A stretch of DNA of 64,000 nt from Cryptomeria japonica. Its lineage: Eukaryota > Streptophyta > Pinopsida > Cupressales > Cupressaceae. The position numbers and the translations under genes are program-made. The DNA lies in contig NC_081415.1 in NCBI RefSeq assembly GCF_030272615.1, positions 418,460,757 to 418,524,756 of the forward strand, written 5' to 3'. Below are positions 1-12,206 of the stretch, one piece after another (the first letter of the stretch is position 1; each line of letters opens with the position of its first letter). The notes beneath the pieces are model-generated. The model was given only the letters and a program-made list of their open reading frames with translations, made no database searches and was not told where the DNA came from.

Positions 1-738
1 GTTGCATTCAAGACAAGGATTCAACCATTGAAGAGGAGATCACTTACTACATACTACAACAACATACAACATCTATACCTTCGCACATAAGGATACAAAC
101 ATCCTTAGAACAAGGTATTAGTACTTGTTTTATAGTCATTTACATTTACAGCTCTTGCTCATTTCTTGGTTAATTCCAAAACTGAGGTTTGACCTAAAGG
201 CAAACCCCTAATCCCTAACCCCCCAATCGTCTTCGCTTTTCTGTGTGTAGGTTGCAGGTACACGGCTGAAATTGAAGATCTGGAATCCTTGTGCAGAGAC
301 GAACAGATCCCCCTTCGTTTCGCGGATTTTTCGGAGGACCATGGCGCCGGGCGCCATCGTCCCGACAACTTTTGCTCAAATTTGCAGGACAGCGCCGTAT
401 CAACATTTTACTGCTAATTCCAGGTCCACAGCTTCATACTGTATTCCTATCTCAGTTTATAAGCGAATCTTTGTCACTTTCTATGCATTCCTAGCTTAAT
501 TCCTCTATCAATATTCTTTACAAAAGAGGGTAGCCTTGCTGTCTTGACCCTTGAAATTCATTTAGCATCCAATCTTGCATTATGTGGGATTGGATCTTAT
601 GAGTTTCAACCCCTCTTTTGAATGTAAAGTCTCTCCCCTAAGTGAAAACCATCGAATCCTAGCGAACCTCCCTTCTCTCTCCTCGGAGTTGGAAGAGGGG
701 AGAACAACTAGGGTTCGATTGCGATTTTCCGCTTTACA
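1..738 (+). mobile_element. LTR fragment, probably Ty3/gypsy, truncated by the window edge
   Basis: This stretch has no coding sequence and reads like the R-U5 part of an LTR. It ends at 738 with a gypsy-style terminus (cgattttccgctttaca). Directly at 739 an unrelated integrase reading frame begins in mid-protein, so the LTR tail appears to be inserted in older pol DNA. The duplicated target site cannot be checked because the left end lies outside the window. The next five bases are TATAG, which would be the expected duplication. Short ORFs across 159-499 overlap on both strands and look like noise. It could be a solo LTR or the 3' LTR of a longer element. Confidence 0.45.
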
Positions 739-1910
739 TATAGATTACCAAATAGTGGTTACCACTTGGTCGAAGGAGTCATGTTCAAAAGAAATATTGA
801 CGGAGTTCAACTCTGTTATGTAAATAAGCAACAGGCCGAAAATATTTTGCATGAGTTCCACGATAGCCCTTTGGGAGGTCATTTCTCAGCTCAGACAATT
901 GCTATCAAAATCACTTGAGCGGGCTATTATTGTCCTTCATTGTTCAAAAAAGTACATGCTCTAGTCAGAGAATGTAACGAATGCCAGTTATATGTTGGGA
1001 AACGTAGAAATTCAGCTATGCCACTCAGACCCATAGTGGTAGACAATCCTTTTGCCCAATGTGGATTAGACTTCATAGGGATGATCAACCCGATGTCCTC
1101 TGTCGGCCACAAATGGATCCTCACTGCGAAGAATTACTTCACACGCTGGACAGAGGTAGTTCCTGTAAAAAATGCCACTGAGACTAAGATATTAAGCTTC
1201 ATGGAGGAGCTGGTTTCAAGGTTTGGTCTACCAAAAACTATAATGTTAGATAATGTCAGAGCATTTATAGGCTCCAAGGTTACCCAATTTTCCCTCAACC
1301 ATGGCATTTATCTAAAAACTTCCTCAAACTATTACCCACAAGGGTATGGTTTAGCTAAGTAAACCAACAAAAACTTGATTCTACACATTAAAAGAATGGG
1401 AGCCAAACATAAAAGAGAATGGCATCACCATTTGAGGAGCGCACTTTGGGTGGATCGAGTGACTCCCAAACAAATACTAAAGAACTCCCCATATGAGCTT
1501 GTGTATGGAAAGGAAGCATAGTTCCCAGTCTTGTTAGAGATTCCAACCTTGTAGCTTTTGAAGTCTCTAGAGTTAGAAGACAATTAATCCATGGAGGTAA
1601 GGTTGGAAAAAATCCTAGATTTACAAGAGATTGGAGAAAAAGCTTTTAATTCCCTCCACAATCGTCAACAAATTGTTAAAAGATGGTTCGACAAAAAGAG
1701 CTCAAACCCTGGTTTTAAATGCGGAGACCTTGTCTTGAAATACAATGAATGGGGTGTCAAAAAAAGATAGCATGCAAAGTTTGATAGCTTGTGAGAGGGC
1801 CCAAACTGCATTTTTCAATACAAAAAATTCAACACTTTTATGTTGGAAAATATGCAAGGTGAATTATTAGAGATCCCAGTCAGTGGGATCCACCTTAAGC
1901 CTTTTAATTA
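739..1910 (+). pseudogene. Tat-like Ty3/gypsy integrase remnant
   Basis: Translation from 739 enters integrase in mid-domain. The N-terminal zinc module is visible as HEFHDSPLGGHF followed about 30 residues later by the CNEC pair. The core follows with CGLDFIGM (first Asp) and MLDNVRAF (second Asp). The third motif reads YYPQGYGLAK followed by a stop: the catalytic Glu position is Lys and the next codon is TAG or TAA-like. The sequence resembles the Tat integrase at 29.4-30.2 kb, including the WILTAKNYFTRWTE segment. The C-terminal part (1,365-1,910) is recognisable but full of stops, with a K/R-W-FDKKSS segment and a final IPVSGIHLK-like tail. A TGA at about 916 also breaks it. It is an inactive relic. 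Confidence 0.8.
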
Positions 1911-2209
1911 AGCTCTTTTTTCCTTAATGTGTAAATATTGTAAATAGTGTGTTTCCCATTTTTTTGAAGGCCTTTTATTCTAAGTCTAGAATCCTTTTGA
2001 ACCCTTAAGTTTTCAAGTAAAAATTTGAAAATTATTAAGCAAAAACAACACAAAAGCACACATTTCAGCCAGAGCCATTGTAACATGAAGGAAAAAGTAT
2101 TATATTATATGTATCATTTTCTTTACATAGATATATACAAAATGGCTCTTAGGCCTTTTCTTAGCATTAGTAGAGAGCCAAAAATAATAGCAACAAATGG
2201 TAGCATTTC
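1911..2209. other. Spacer between integrase and antisense ORF
   Basis: This is AT-rich sequence after the integrase remnant, with no open frame longer than noise and no clear polypurine tract. A short TCC/TCG-rich run near 2,215-2,270 belongs to the acidic tail of the antisense ORF. Confidence 0.4.
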
Positions 2210-2944
2210 TCAGTCATCATCTTCCTCGTCGTCCTCGTATTCTTCCACTTTAGTATCATCCTCCTCCATCTAGTCGGAGTCAGAGTCATAAAAAAGAAGA
2301 ACTGTCACCAGCTGAGGAGGCTCTTCAAGGGTCAGAATTATCGGGAATATGTAGTCCCAGAAATTAGAGTACCAAGTAACACCCTCTGAAGGTATCAGCA
2401 AATGCAGATGAAGCAGAAAATTAGAAGAACATTCAATATGATAGCGATGTTGAGACAGAGTCATAGTTTTAAAACCAGAAACAAATGGGTGTCATTGAAC
2501 CACCTCATTATGATCAATGAAACGCCTCAAATCTGAAGCCATGTGAAGTTCTGCAAAGGGCATAGCAAAATGGATCACTTCGGTCAATCCGCCTAAGTAT
2601 GTTTCAAGAAATAGTACCTCAATAAGATGGGTTATAAGCAACCCATACATGCCAATGCCTAGGAGGGAAGCCACGAAGCGTGATCAGATGTCTATGTTCA
2701 TGTGATACCTATCTTTTGCACCAACGAATTCTTCCCCCAATACCCATTTTATAGCAGCAATAAGGACCTAACTAGTCCTTCAGGTCATGTGCTGAAGGTA
2801 CCTATCTAAAATGTTCCCTAAGAAAGCTACTTGTGACCTATTGCTCACTAGCCTAATAGGAGTGTCCATGCTCCTTGTATTCTGTAGATCAAGCCAAATG
2901 TTAAGATGGCGATAAGTATGCACCATGGTCATATTTATAGACAT
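2210..2944 (-). pseudogene. Antisense accessory ORF remnant of the old Tat-like element
   Basis: Read on the minus strand, one frame stays open for about 245 codons, from an ATG at 2,944 to a TGA at 2,212-2,210. Only five internal stops interrupt it (three TGA, two TAG, no TAA), each one transition away from CGA, CAG or TGG. The predicted product is mixed and globular. It ends in an acidic tail with DSDSD, MEEDD and DDEEDDD. No family is recognised. Some Tat elements, such as Grande, are known to carry an antisense gene between pol and the 3' LTR, and this copy sits in that position. I infer the same kind of gene. Homology is not shown, and a captured host exon is an alternative. Confidence 0.5.
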
Positions 2945-3204
2945 GACAGGACTTCAAACTAAAAGGAAAAATTGAAGGCTCATAAATCTGTCCAAGTTGA
3001 TACATAGCCTGAATTCATTTTGCAACAAGTGAAAAATATGGAACTAGATTATAAACGATATGTTCAGAGTTTAGGGGAGTGTGAAAGGTATGAGAATGTG
3101 CCATGCATCCCTCCATATGTACTATTCCAAATCAAGGTAAATCATTGATAGCCTTTTGCTTACATCTGCGCAACTGGCCATATTAGTTACAGTAAATAAA
3201 GGAT

Positions 3205-6200
3205 GTGCATTTTCCAAGGCAATTGTCTAATTGCTTGAAATGGCGGCATAAGAAGGAGAGTGGATTTCCAATACAGTGGAGGTGGTATTTATGCAAGTGT
3301 CATGCAAAATTAATTTTGTACGAAAGACTTAGGTGGCACATGTATGAGGCGAGACGCATAATTAACATGTTGTCCAACACGAAAATCAAGGCATGAAGCA
3401 TCTTAATGAAGAAAATCTTTTGAAAGTTGCATGTAGAGTTTTATTTCGCAAAAGGTTATCTCCTAGCAATAGGAAAGTTTTTGAAAAGCAGAGAAAGCAA
3501 GAAAAAATTGTTTACAGAGATGGATGTTCTGGTTGAAACATTGGGTTCCTTTGAGCCTGAATCTTGGGTGGACATGTATGGGGATTTTTCCTATGCTTCT
3601 CATCCCATGCCTCCTAAGCCCACTTACCCAATAACCAAGCCAAACACAAATACTATGACTAAAAATCATGATGTGGTTTTAGATAGATTTGAAGAGGTCA
3701 TTGATCCCAAATTATGAAAGTAGCCAAAGGGTCTTTGAGAAGCTGCCTGTGCTAGGATTCTCAACCACAAAGAGGATTTGAAGTCCACAACGGTCAATCT
3801 CTAGAATTGCGGTCTTCCACAGTATATCATCCCAATGGTCCCTCATTATCATGAATTCATTGAGGCATGCTCGCAAAATTTCAGTCTAAACCCCCTGCTA
3901 TTCAGAGCACTTCGCTAAGAGTAGATATAAGCATACAAGCTATCTGGGACATGTTGTGCATCCCCTTGCTTATTGATCAAATAGAGATTTTCCACAGGGA
4001 GGTGTTAGAAACATACCGGTGAACCAGGAAAGACGATTTAATCTTGTTGCAGTGCAATGGAGAAGACACTCGCCCAACTTCCAAAATTCCCATTGGCACT
4101 CAGTGATTTGAAGCAAGACGGCATGTGGATGGTCACCTCAATGATGGCTTACATTTGTGGCCTTGATAATGATCTAAGCGTATATACCTTCCAAATGGGT
4201 GTTCTCTTTAATCTTCAAAAGTAGAAAGAAGCTTTCTCATACGACTTTGCTGAAATCATTGCCTGAGGAATAACGAAGCAATTAGTTGATTTCTAGATGC
4301 ACTTTAGGTTCAGGTACACCTCTTTTCTAGTCCACATGTTCCTATATCAAAACAAAGAGTTTTTCAGTCATTACATGGAATTATTAGTTTTTGATGAGCA
4401 TAATAGACAAAAGCTTGTAACCACATGGACTCCCATATTGTTTGCCACACATCATGCACATGCCTTTTCTGATTGTTTCCTAACCCCTACCATGCAAGAT
4501 TTAATAGAGAAAGAACTAGATTCTTTTACCTGCTTCACGAAATAGAAAATTGGTTGGATGTCTACATGTAGCCCCCCTTGTGACTATTTTCTGGGAAAAG
4601 ATTTCTCTTTCATCAGAATACATGGTTTACGAGGAGCCTTTCCGCCTCCCAATTTTTGTAACTGATCGCACACTGGCCTTATAAATATTTAGGCAGTTAG
4701 TTGTGATAAAAAAATCTACAGGCTCAAGCAAGCATGATACCACCATCACCCAGGACCATAAGATTATAGGGCTTGTTGTTCTGGAAAACAGATTCTCAAC
4801 TGAGAGGTTGCTCACTTCAAAACTGGTGCAATTGGGTCTTGTTGTTATTGATGACTCGTGGAGCTATGACCCAAACGACTGTCTGACAAAGAGAAAGAAT
4901 CTAATAGCACATATGTTGTGTGACTCTTGGGAAGCCTGGATCAACCCTTTGAAAGATTATCCTCGATTATATGTGGACCTAGATGTCATCCCTGCCAAAG
5001 AATGACTGCCATGGTTGAATTTTTACATCCTAACTGGAAAAGTGAATCCAATTAAACCAATTCCTATCAATTTTCTAAAAAATATGGATGAAGATGATTG
5101 GACGCAAGAGAAGAGGTTATCTTTTTGGACGTACCAACAAGAAATTCAGCAACTCCAAATTTTGGTAGAAAACTATCCTTTGGATGAGAAATTTGAGGAG
5201 TGGCAGAAATACAATATAGACATAGAATATGACTACGACCCTCCTCCAGGTAGTACTGACCCTCAACAGCTAGCCCCATAGCAGGATATTCAATAACAGA
5301 CCAAAAAAGGGAAGGAGATTGAGTCAGGGTCAACTTACTTAGTGACTATATCACTAGCCACTGTTGAGCCTATTAGAAAGCCCCGATCACAGTTATCAAT
5401 CAAACGGTCTAATATGTGCTAGCTCTTCCCCTCCAAGGAAGAAACAAACCCTACCAAAAGTTTCAAGGAGTTCTCACACCCAAGTACCCATTGCAGCCCA
5501 GGTTCCATTAACGACAGCAACGTCTTCAGCTCAGGTACTTTTCTCTCCCCTTCTTCTCTCCTCCTAGTCTTTAGTTTCTCATGCTCTTACTATTCCACCC
5601 ATTTCAGTTGTTGTTGTTATTTCTCCTACTATAGTTATAGCTTCCATAGCAACATCTCAATCCCAATCAGCTATCACTTTCGCTAGATTTCTCGTTGTGT
5701 CCCTACATGATGCTCCTACCTTGGGTACAGCTTCAGATATTCCCCAATCCGCAGAAACCCTTGTTCAATTTGCATCCGCCTTTTCCGTCATGCGGATGTT
5801 AGGATTTGCAAGTCCCACACCTCCCACATCATCAAGTGTTGGTCTATTTTCATCCCATCATGTTGGTGCTATGCAAGGCATTTCCCCTTTCTCTCCTGCT
5901 ACTCTTCCCCAGCCAATTCACATGCAGGTGAAAGATCCTATAGTCTCAATCCCTTTTTCTCTCTCGCCTAGTGCTCCCTTTGCAGGACAGGCGATCCCTT
6001 CTCCATCATATTTCATGCAATAGGTGAACTCCTCGAAATTGGTTCAAGCTCAAAGGGCTACAAATCAAAAAGAGAAGGATTTTCAGAGACTTGTCTAGCC
6101 CAGTATTCAGACACACTTCAATGAGGAAATCCATAACATATTGTTCGCAGCCATGTTTCCTAATGTCATCAAACCACAAGGAGAAATGCAGTTGAAGGAC

Positions 6201-7596
6201 TATTCAATAAATGTTGTTGGTATATATTTGAAGAAATCTCACCCACATGACAAAATAGACATGATGGAAGAGACACAAAAGGTCATGTCATCTGATTTCC
6301 TCAAAAGGAGTAGGCGCCTGGAGAAAGTCACAGATGAATTGAGCCATGTCAAAGATATACTCGATGACTATATGAAAAAGGAAGAGAAGGCCAAAAATGT
6401 TGAGATCACTCGCCTTCAAGCCGTTGTCTAGAAGGAGAAGGTAGAAAGAGAAAAGCTACAAAGTGCCTTAAACATTGTGACAGCCCAGCTGCAGGCAGAG
6501 CAAGGAAAGAAGAATAAATTGACTAGGAGGTTCTATGATAAGAAACAAGAGTTCCTGCAACTCTAGGCAAGCTCCCCGAATGTAATTCAGATCCAAACCC
6601 AGTTGCAAGATGCAATCTAGGATAAAGAGAAACTTTTCTAGGATCTGAATAATGCATAGGTGCTCCTCTTAGAGGAGGAGGAAAGAGAGAGGGTAGCACA
6701 ATAATGGCTCTACAAATAGGCCCAGTCGGACAAAGAGCTCCAAGATTTAAAGCAGACTTTGGAGAGTGAACGCAATAACTTGGTCTGATTGCAAGAAAAC
6801 TTGCAAGACAAGGGTATAAGAATCATAACATTAGAGCATAAAGGGTCTATGGTAGGGAAAAAATTTAAAGAATTGTATGCGGACGTCCAAACAAAGGAGC
6901 AATAAATCGCTCTCCTATCAAAACCTGTTGATGTTCCTCCTGCCGCCCCTGCAGATTTTACCCCTTTCATTCAAGAGCTATACATTTCTCATTAGGAGAA
7001 AGTGAAAAAAGTTATGTCGCTCTTTGCAGTTGACTCTAAAGTTCCTAACAAATGCACAATCTTTATGTGTCGAGAGCAGTAGTGTCATTCACAAAGTCAC
7101 ACAGTCCATCACACCAAAAGTCCTCGATGCTCAGAAAATGATCAAGTGGTTGTATATTGCTTCCGATGAGGAGTTGATGGTTATAGAGGTAAATAATCAA
7201 AAGCAATTGGCTAGAAAAGCTAATGATTTTATAAATCACCACAAACCAGCAATGCAGGCCACATCCACTTTAAGAACACTCAAGTCCTCGGCCTCGCATA
7301 TCGAAGAACGTTTCGAAGGTTTTGTAAGTCTCGGCTTACCCTCTCCTTTTCTCTCTGGTGATTCATTTTTCAGATTTGAGCAGATCTTGAACCTGATTGA
7401 GCAACAACAACAAGAGCAAACATTTCCCCAGAATCTAAGTGTTCCCCCTGCTGCCATCGAGGTTGAAGAGTTGTTACATCCTTTGGCTCAGCTCCATACT
7501 CTACTCAAACTAATTAATAATGAGTTGGGTGACCTACCTTTTCATGAGATTATTTACCTTGATCAAAGTTATCAAATCCTTGAATCTCAGGAATAA
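3205..7596 (+). pseudogene. Decayed sense accessory ORF, distant relative of the LTR-encoded ORF
   Basis: A coding-like track runs for about 4.4 kb through several frameshifts and many TAG/TGA stops. Around 4,110-4,545 its translation aligns by eye with the accessory ORF at 31,761-34,910. MHFRFRYTSFLVHMF matches VHFSLYSLLMHIIL, and LTPTMQDLIEKE matches LSPEIKRFLRPK in the same order and spacing. 5,364-6,023 encodes a Ser/Pro/Thr-rich linker. 6,141 to about 6,930 encodes a long coiled coil (RRLEKVTDELSHVKDILDDY) in which many Gln positions are now TAG. 7,024-7,596 is a final open stretch of 190 codons. It is longer than its relative. It lies between integrase and a possible LTR, where an env-like gene would be. 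No membrane segment is seen. Confidence 0.6.
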
Positions 7597-7764
7597 CTCT
7601 CAGAGGATGATTGGGTCCTTTTGCAGTAGGTCCTCGACTAGATCTACTCTACATATGCATAAGTCTGGTTTGAAGCCATAAATATTGGGTATCGACATCT
7701 CGCAGGAAGGATTATCCCATAATTCGCCAAGAGTTGTGGACTTTATTTATCCACACTATTAATT

Positions 7765-8900
7765 GAGGGGGGTATCCTTTTTATTTTTTGTCTAAGTCCT
7801 CGGCCCCCGTTTTCACTTGACTATGTTTTGATAGGTTTGCACATGCCCGCCACGTGTTGGCATGGTGCGCGTTCCTAGCGCCTCTTTCTTTTCCTTGCTG
7901 AAGAGTCCTGTTTGTTTGATGCATGGTGTTTTGTCTTTTCAAGCCTGCAAAGCTAGGACCACAATTTTACAGTGAGGTCGTTACGATACATGACAGCTCC
8001 CCAAGAGGTTATCAGATTGTAGTTTTGTCAAGGCCCAACTCTTTCCCTCTTGTTTCCACGTGTCTTTCTGAGAAGCAATCTAAAGGCTTCACACATTCAG
8101 TTAACAGGGGCAGTGTCACAGGTACCTGCTAACCATTTTTGGGACTACACTCCAAATATTTGAAAGGGTCGTTGCAAGAGAATCGTCAGGATCCTTTTTT
8201 ATCTAAATAACAGAATGATGGATACAGTTTTGCTTGGGGCTGAGAGCATTTTTGCCTGCATGTTTTGGGTGTTGCCACGAGCATCGAGAAAGTGCCAACA
8301 ATGTCTTTTGAAGATTCTTTTCTTGTTTTTTATTTCTAGGTTGTTGAGCCCTACCCTATAAATGGTGCAATGTTTTATTTTTTAGAGGTTCAGAAACTTC
8401 TTACTATTACTAATATTATTCTAGACTGGATTTAGCCTCATAATTGTTATGGTTGTTGATTTGAAGTAATTAAATTGTGCCTTAGGCCTTTAAGACTATT
8501 TCTTGATCTTGGTGTGTGTTATCAATTCTTTGTGCTTTTTCTTCAGCCAATCTTTGACTCTAATAGTGTATGCTTAACTTTCTTCAGATAGAATCATGTT
8601 AAAAACTCTTTCTATTTGGTGAATGTTGGTGCAAGCATTATTTCATGTCTTTTAAAGAATTCTGGAAAGTGTTTTGAAAGTTGTTTCTGGAGCATGTAGA
8701 TTTTTTAATAGGCCTCATAATAGAATTTATGTGAATTTATTTACATGTTGTTTAAGTATAACATTAAGATTGGCTTATCTCCTTAGAATAGCTTCTTTTA
8801 TTTTCTTCTTTTCACTTTTCCCCTTCAATGTATGAGGAGTCGGCTTCTAAAATCCCAAACGTTACTCAATAAAATTGCACAAGTCCCCCAGTAGTGTGTT
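7765..8900 (+). mobile_element. Putative 3' LTR of the old Tat-like element
   Basis: A polypurine-tract-like run (GAGGGGGG, 7,765-7,772) is followed by about 1.1 kb of non-coding DNA that has LTR order: a TATA box (TATAAAT, 8,357-8,363), then a downstream AATAAA near 8,870. No second copy is in the window, so the start (about 7,773) and end (about 8,900) are guesses. The first bases are TATCC rather than TG, so the terminus may be mutated or misplaced. Confidence 0.35.
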
Positions 8901-9206
8901 TCCCATAAGGTTTTTTTCTCCAGAAGCAATTTTAGAGATCAACACATAATACTCTCTCAATGCTAACTGAAACTTAACATCCATTAAAGATTAAAAAAAA
9001 TGCATAAGATTAATGTTGAAAAAACTTGTCTATTTCCTTAAGTTATTTACATAGATATATTGAGTATTAAGATCCAAAAAAACACTCCAAGAGGTGAAGA
9101 TTTTAAAAAATGTTCATTTATCCTATTTATTTAACACTAGAACATTGCATACCAAAATGGCTTGCTACAAGGCACTAGACCCAACCAAGGTTGTACTTAT
9201 TAGCTT
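8901..9206. other. Non-coding AT-rich spacer
   Basis: Nothing recognisable is present. Confidence 0.4.
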
Positions 9207-9306
9207 ATATGTGTGTATGTGTGTGTGTGTCACACACGGACACACACACACACACACACACATGTATGTATGTATGTATGTATGTACATACATATACATA
9301 TATAAA
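9207..9306. repeat. Compound microsatellite (GT)n-(AC)n-(ATGT)n
   Basis: A GT run passes directly into an AC run and then into TATG and TACA tetranucleotides. The GT and AC runs are themselves complementary, so the locus can fold. Confidence 0.9.
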
Positions 9307-9403
9307 AGTAAGTTTGATCAGTAGTTTATCTATTTATCGGTTCTATGGAAATCATTGTATTCCATAGAACCGATAAATAGATAAACTATTGATCAAACTT
9401 ACT
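9307..9403. repeat. Near-perfect inverted repeat, 44-bp arms, 9-nt loop
   Basis: The left arm 9,307-9,350 is the reverse complement of 9,360-9,403 except for one position, which would pair G:U in RNA. The loop is atcattgta. It contains no ORF. Such a structure could be a foldback MITE or the hairpin of a small-RNA precursor. The sequence alone does not decide. Confidence 0.9.
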
Positions 9404-9639
9404 AGAAATTGCACCTTGGTGTACAAAGGGTATGTCGAATAAGTGTGGAGGTTAAATTGGATTTTTCTTTAGTCTATATTTTGTATGCATTTGTGTAGTA
9501 CATGATGTCAATTGGTAGTACATTTGCAAATGATATTGTTTGTGCAACAAATGTCTAAATGGAGAAATGATAACAAAAATATAACCTTTGATTCAAGTAG
9601 ATAATTAGGTTCCATTACTAATAGGCTCATATTATGTTT

Positions 9640-10430
9640 GGAATGAGAGACAGGGGTAAGGAGATAGAGATAAAGACAAAGATGGAGATGGACCAAAAGA
9701 GAGGGATATGGAGAGAAGAGGGAGAAATAATTAGAGAGAGAGAAGACAAATATGGGAGATAAATATATAGAGAGGAAGATATGTGATATAATATAGAGAG
9801 ATAGTTATAGAGGGGGACATATATAAAGGTGGACAAAGATGTAGAGATAATGAGATGGATATGGAAGAGGGAATATGGAGATATATAAATAGTGATGTAA
9901 AGAGATAGATATAGAGGTATAGGAAGAGGAGGAGAGAGGGGGGGGAGGGAGTCAAATAAATGAATAGATAGAGATAGATAGAGGGATAGGGAGGGAGTGA
10001 GGGAGGAGGAAAGAGAGAAGGCGAGATAGAGAGAAAGGGAAAATAAGGGAGAGAGATGGGTAGAGGAGGGAGGGATAAGAGGTGGGAGAAAGGTAAAGAT
10101 AAATTTGTGGAGGGAGAGAGAGAATTGGGAGAGAGCAAGAGGTAGTTCAATCTAGAGAGAGATATATATAAGGAGAGAGAGGTAGAGAAAGATATGGATA
10201 GCAAGAGATATAAAGAGAGAGTGATATAGATAGATGGAGAGATAAAGGGATAGAAAAAATGGACCCAAATTTTCCCTAGCTGAGGTTACACACCACTTTG
10301 GCATACTCATTGTACACTAAGGTAGTATATAAAGAGGTAGAGAGATAGAGGTAGAGAAGGTTAGAAAGAAACATGGAGAGGAGCAAGAGGGAGACATACA
10401 GAAAGAAGGAGATAGAGATAGATATATCCA
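9640..10430. repeat. Purine-rich (GA/GATA) low-complexity block
   Basis: About 780 bases of nearly pure A/G on the plus strand, built from gagaga, gatagaga and ggagg words. A non-purine island lies around 10,260-10,325. The long open frames on the opposite strand here are Ser/Leu/Pro/Ile-rich products of the simple repeat and not genes. Confidence 0.9.
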
Positions 10431-10434
10431 CAAT

Positions 10435-10890
10435 TCAAATACTTCCTACTGAATATACTTATGTGTTTGTCCATAAACAACTAGGTGGTTCTTTGCCTAC
10501 AAAAATTATTCGTAATTAGAATTAAAGGATTAGCAATAATACCTAGTACACATCAAAGTATATATAATATAATTATATTTAATATTATATATAAATATAA
10601 TAGAAACTGTATGAATTATTTATATATTATATATATTCTATTATAATTATAAAATTTTAAAAATAATTTTTTTAATAACATTTCAAATACTTCCTATTAA
10701 ATATACTTATGTGTTTGTCCATAAACAACTAGGTGGTTCTTTGCCTACAACAATTATTCATAATTAGAATTAAAGGATTAACAATAATAGATAGTACACA
10801 TCAAAGTATATATAATATAATTATATTTAATATTATATATAAATATAATAGAAACCATCTGAATTATTTATATATTATATATTCTAATAT
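10435..10890. repeat. Two-copy tandem duplication, period about 248 bp
   Basis: A block beginning caaatacttcctactg near 10,437 recurs near 10,684 with few differences. It includes an AT-rich tail of ATATA/TATAA words. No coding content is seen. Confidence 0.85.
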
Positions 10891-11672
10891 ATTATACTGT
10901 ACAAATCTTCTGCCATTGTTATTCAATTAGAATCTCCCTCAAGATGCTCTGCTCTGCATATTTTTATAGACTCCTCTAGGTTTCACGCTTCAAGTGAAAT
11001 TCCTCTATTGACTTTGAGGATAAGATAATTAAGGAGTTTTAAAGTATTTAGAAATTTTGATCTTTCTAATGGTAGCAGTTGGCCAAATGTCGTCAGGATA
11101 GCATGGACAGTTTGTGCCCCATGAGAATTGTTGACCACTAATTTAGCCCTTATTCGGTGACGAAGAAAGAACTCTTTTGGAAAAAACTCTAAAGAATGTG
11201 GTAATTATAGTGGATTATCTTCACTGATTTTGGCAAGTATCTTCACCTGAGGGAGTGAGTAGGGACCATCCTACTGCTAGTGCCAAGAGATCTTGCTCAA
11301 GAGTCATATCAGCTAGGAAAAAAATTATCTTTGAAAGTTATGTGGGAAATTGATAGCTACAGAGATTTGCATTGAAAGTGTGTTGATTTGAGAGACGAGT
11401 CAGCAGTACAAGCAGAGATTTCCATTGAATGTGTGAATTTATTTGAGAGGAGTCAGCAAGCATTCAATAAATGCAATCCAACAAAAATATTAGGACAAAT
11501 TAAAATTATGAATATTGAGTGGTGATGATTGATGCAATCATCTTGTAGTAAATAAGCAACTCTCAACCGTTGATTTGAAACCGGAGGTCATTCACCTCAA
11601 ATAAGGGAAAGCCTTTGACGTAATAAAGCTATATCAACATGCCCATTGCAATTTATGATAAAATTGCTAGTT
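10891..11672. other. Non-coding flank of the copia insertion
   Basis: No gene is seen. A short direct duplication of about 60 bp occurs around 11,355-11,460 (sharing gagtcagca and the cattgaa.gtgtg segment). The last five bases, CCAAA (11,673-11,677), are the target-site copy of the following element. Confidence 0.5.
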
Positions 11673-11677
11673 CCAAA

Positions 11678-12167
11678 TGTTAGTTTTAGGATCATAAATG
11701 TAAGCAATCAAAAAATGCAACACATAAGATAATTAACGCGATGTTTACCCTGGGAAAACCCTCCTACTCGAGGGAGAAAAAACCAACAAATAATCTCTTA
11801 TATATCAGATAAAGAAGTGCAAAATTCTGCATACAACAATTAGGTCTTATACAGGGCCAAGTCTCATACAACAATATATATGTCTCTTCTCTTGAATGAA
11901 TGATTATACTTCTTGAATAATTCGATATGTTGCTACGAGGATGCAAAATTATGTTGTTTCTTAGGAGAGGTGAACTTGAGAGGATGAATTGTAATTGTTG
12001 ATTATCAAATGAGATGAAATTACCTCTCATATATACAATGATAGGCGACCTCTTCATTAGGTCAGCCCCCCTTAGAGAATAAAAGATATAAAATATTATT
12101 GTTTACAAGAAGGCCGACCCACCTTAAACAAGGGGAAAATAGCTCCCAAAACTATAAAACACTAACG
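11678..12167 (-). repeat. 3' LTR of the copia element
   Basis: A 490-bp LTR in reverse orientation. It begins tgttag on the plus strand, which is the LTR 3' end. On the minus strand the LTR starts CGTTAG, where the partner copy has TGTTAG, so its first base is mutated. The minus-strand PPT AAGAGGGAG (plus 12,168-12,176) abuts it. Positions near 12,115 show the uninterrupted version of the site (aaggccgacc) where the partner LTR received the Tat element, so this copy serves as an empty-site control. Confidence 0.85.
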
Positions 12168-12206
12168 CTCCCTCTTAGCTAGGGAGGTATTTTCTAGATA
12201 TCTACG

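Noticed and set aside
575-823. 82-codon plus-strand frame
   Set aside because: It crosses the LTR-integrase junction in the wrong frame for integrase.
9627-10204. Long minus-strand open frames rich in Ser, Leu, Ile and Pro
   Set aside because: They are translations of the purine-rich simple repeat and have no stop-free significance.
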